DNA of 43,913 nucleotides, taken from assembly GCA_007695005.1 (NCBI GenBank), contig REEQ01000099.1:1-43913 (forward strand), in the 5' to 3' direction. This stretch comes from Wenzhouxiangellaceae bacterium (GTDB lineage: Bacteria > Pseudomonadota > Gammaproteobacteria > Xanthomonadales > Wenzhouxiangellaceae). The notes under the pieces were generated by a model that saw only the letters and a program-made list of their open reading frames with translations, was not told where the DNA came from and made no database searches. Positions within the stretch are counted from its first letter, which is position 1. Every line of letters starts with the position of its first letter. Below, piece by piece: positions 43,657 to 43,913 of the stretch. The position numbers and the translations under genes were made by a program.

Positions 43657-43913
43657 CTCACGCCAATCACCCCGTCTTTCGCCAGGCCTTTCGTCTGTTC
43701 CGGACCCAACCCCAATACCCGCTCCAGTACCTCTGCCGTATCCGCGCCCAGCAGCGGCGGTGCGCACCGATAAGTCACCGGCGTTGCCGAAAAGCGCACC
43801 GGGTTGGCCACGGTCGGCAGCTCGGGGTTTTGCGGATGGGGGAGGTGCTGAACCATGCCGCGAGCCTTGACCTGTGGGTCGGCGAACACCTGGGCCAGAT
43901 CGTTGATCGGTGC
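43638..43913 (-). CDS. CaiB/BaiF family CoA-transferase, C-terminal part (runs off the window)
   Basis: The frame is open to the right edge. The 91 visible residues match the C-terminal end of type III CoA-transferases: APINDLAQVFADPQVKARGM, LPHPQNPELPTVANPVRFSATP and the terminal LGLGPEQTKGLAKDGVIG. The catalytic Asp lies upstream, outside the window. It would move CoA between carboxylic acids. The start is not in the window. Confidence 0.88.
   Translation of the reverse strand, partial: APINDLAQVFADPQVKARGMVQHLPHPQNPELPTVANPVRFSATPVTYRCAPPLLGADTAEVLERVLGLGPEQTKGLAKDGVIGVSYCLRR

Overview
The window is one contiguous, gene-dense chromosomal segment of a high-GC gammaproteobacterium. Several markers suggest a Xanthomonadales (Lysobacterales)-related lineage: a MurL epimerase overlapping a MurD2-type ligase, a short NAD-type isocitrate dehydrogenase, heptameric intergenic repeats, and a dTDP-rhamnose plus GDP-mannose sugar cluster. 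This placement is inferred from gene content; no rRNA or tRNA gene was seen. No prophage, insertion sequence, CRISPR array or tRNA was recognised. Most genes are housekeeping genes packed with 1-20 nt overlaps or very short gaps.

Layout. 0-3.3 kb: photolyase, a cytosolic GNAT/VanY-type fusion, and a small membrane protein. 3.2-7.9 kb, minus strand: ppk1-ppx-epmA, a translationally coupled polyphosphate/EF-P-modification operon behind a PhoB-like box. 7.9-10.8 kb: bepA, divergent from a reduced sulfur-relay operon (tusD, tusC, two-cysteine dsrC/tusE), then grxC. 10.8-19.6 kb: NAD-isocitrate dehydrogenase, thiD, an outer-membrane-like protein, perM, murL-murD2, ispB and ssb. 19.7-25.4 kb: rmlBACD-manC and a DUF1684 lipoprotein. 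25.4-28.0 kb, minus strand: pspABC behind a textbook sigma-54 promoter, then a small membrane protein and a crotonase. 28.2-33.8 kb: FKBP isomerase, a DUF1289 protein overlapping a Nudix hydrolase, a K+/H+ antiporter, a PCuAC copper chaperone, an enoyl-CoA isomerase, a PilZ protein and a thioesterase. 33.8-43.9 kb: a CPBP protease, an orphan single-chain TssB-TssC-like sheath protein, uvrA, an S9 peptidase, a YadGH-type ABC exporter and the end of a CoA-transferase.

Themes. Envelope biology dominates: peptidoglycan glutamate chemistry (MurL/MurD2), undecaprenyl/quinone prenyl chains, nucleotide sugars, BepA, Psp, FKBP and the ABC exporter. Stress and repair genes are interspersed (photolyase, UvrA, SSB, polyphosphate).

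Most worth a second look: the orphan TssB-TssC fusion with no other type VI secretion gene nearby; the MurL/MurD2 pair; the TusD-TusC-DsrC set lacking TusB; the PhoB-box/polyP/EpmA operon; the GNAT-VanY fusion; and several promoters whose -10 box lies 6-8 nt from the start codon, predicting leaderless mRNAs. Several long GC-rich hairpins lack U-tracts, and a family of heptamer repeats is concentrated at 33-39 kb.
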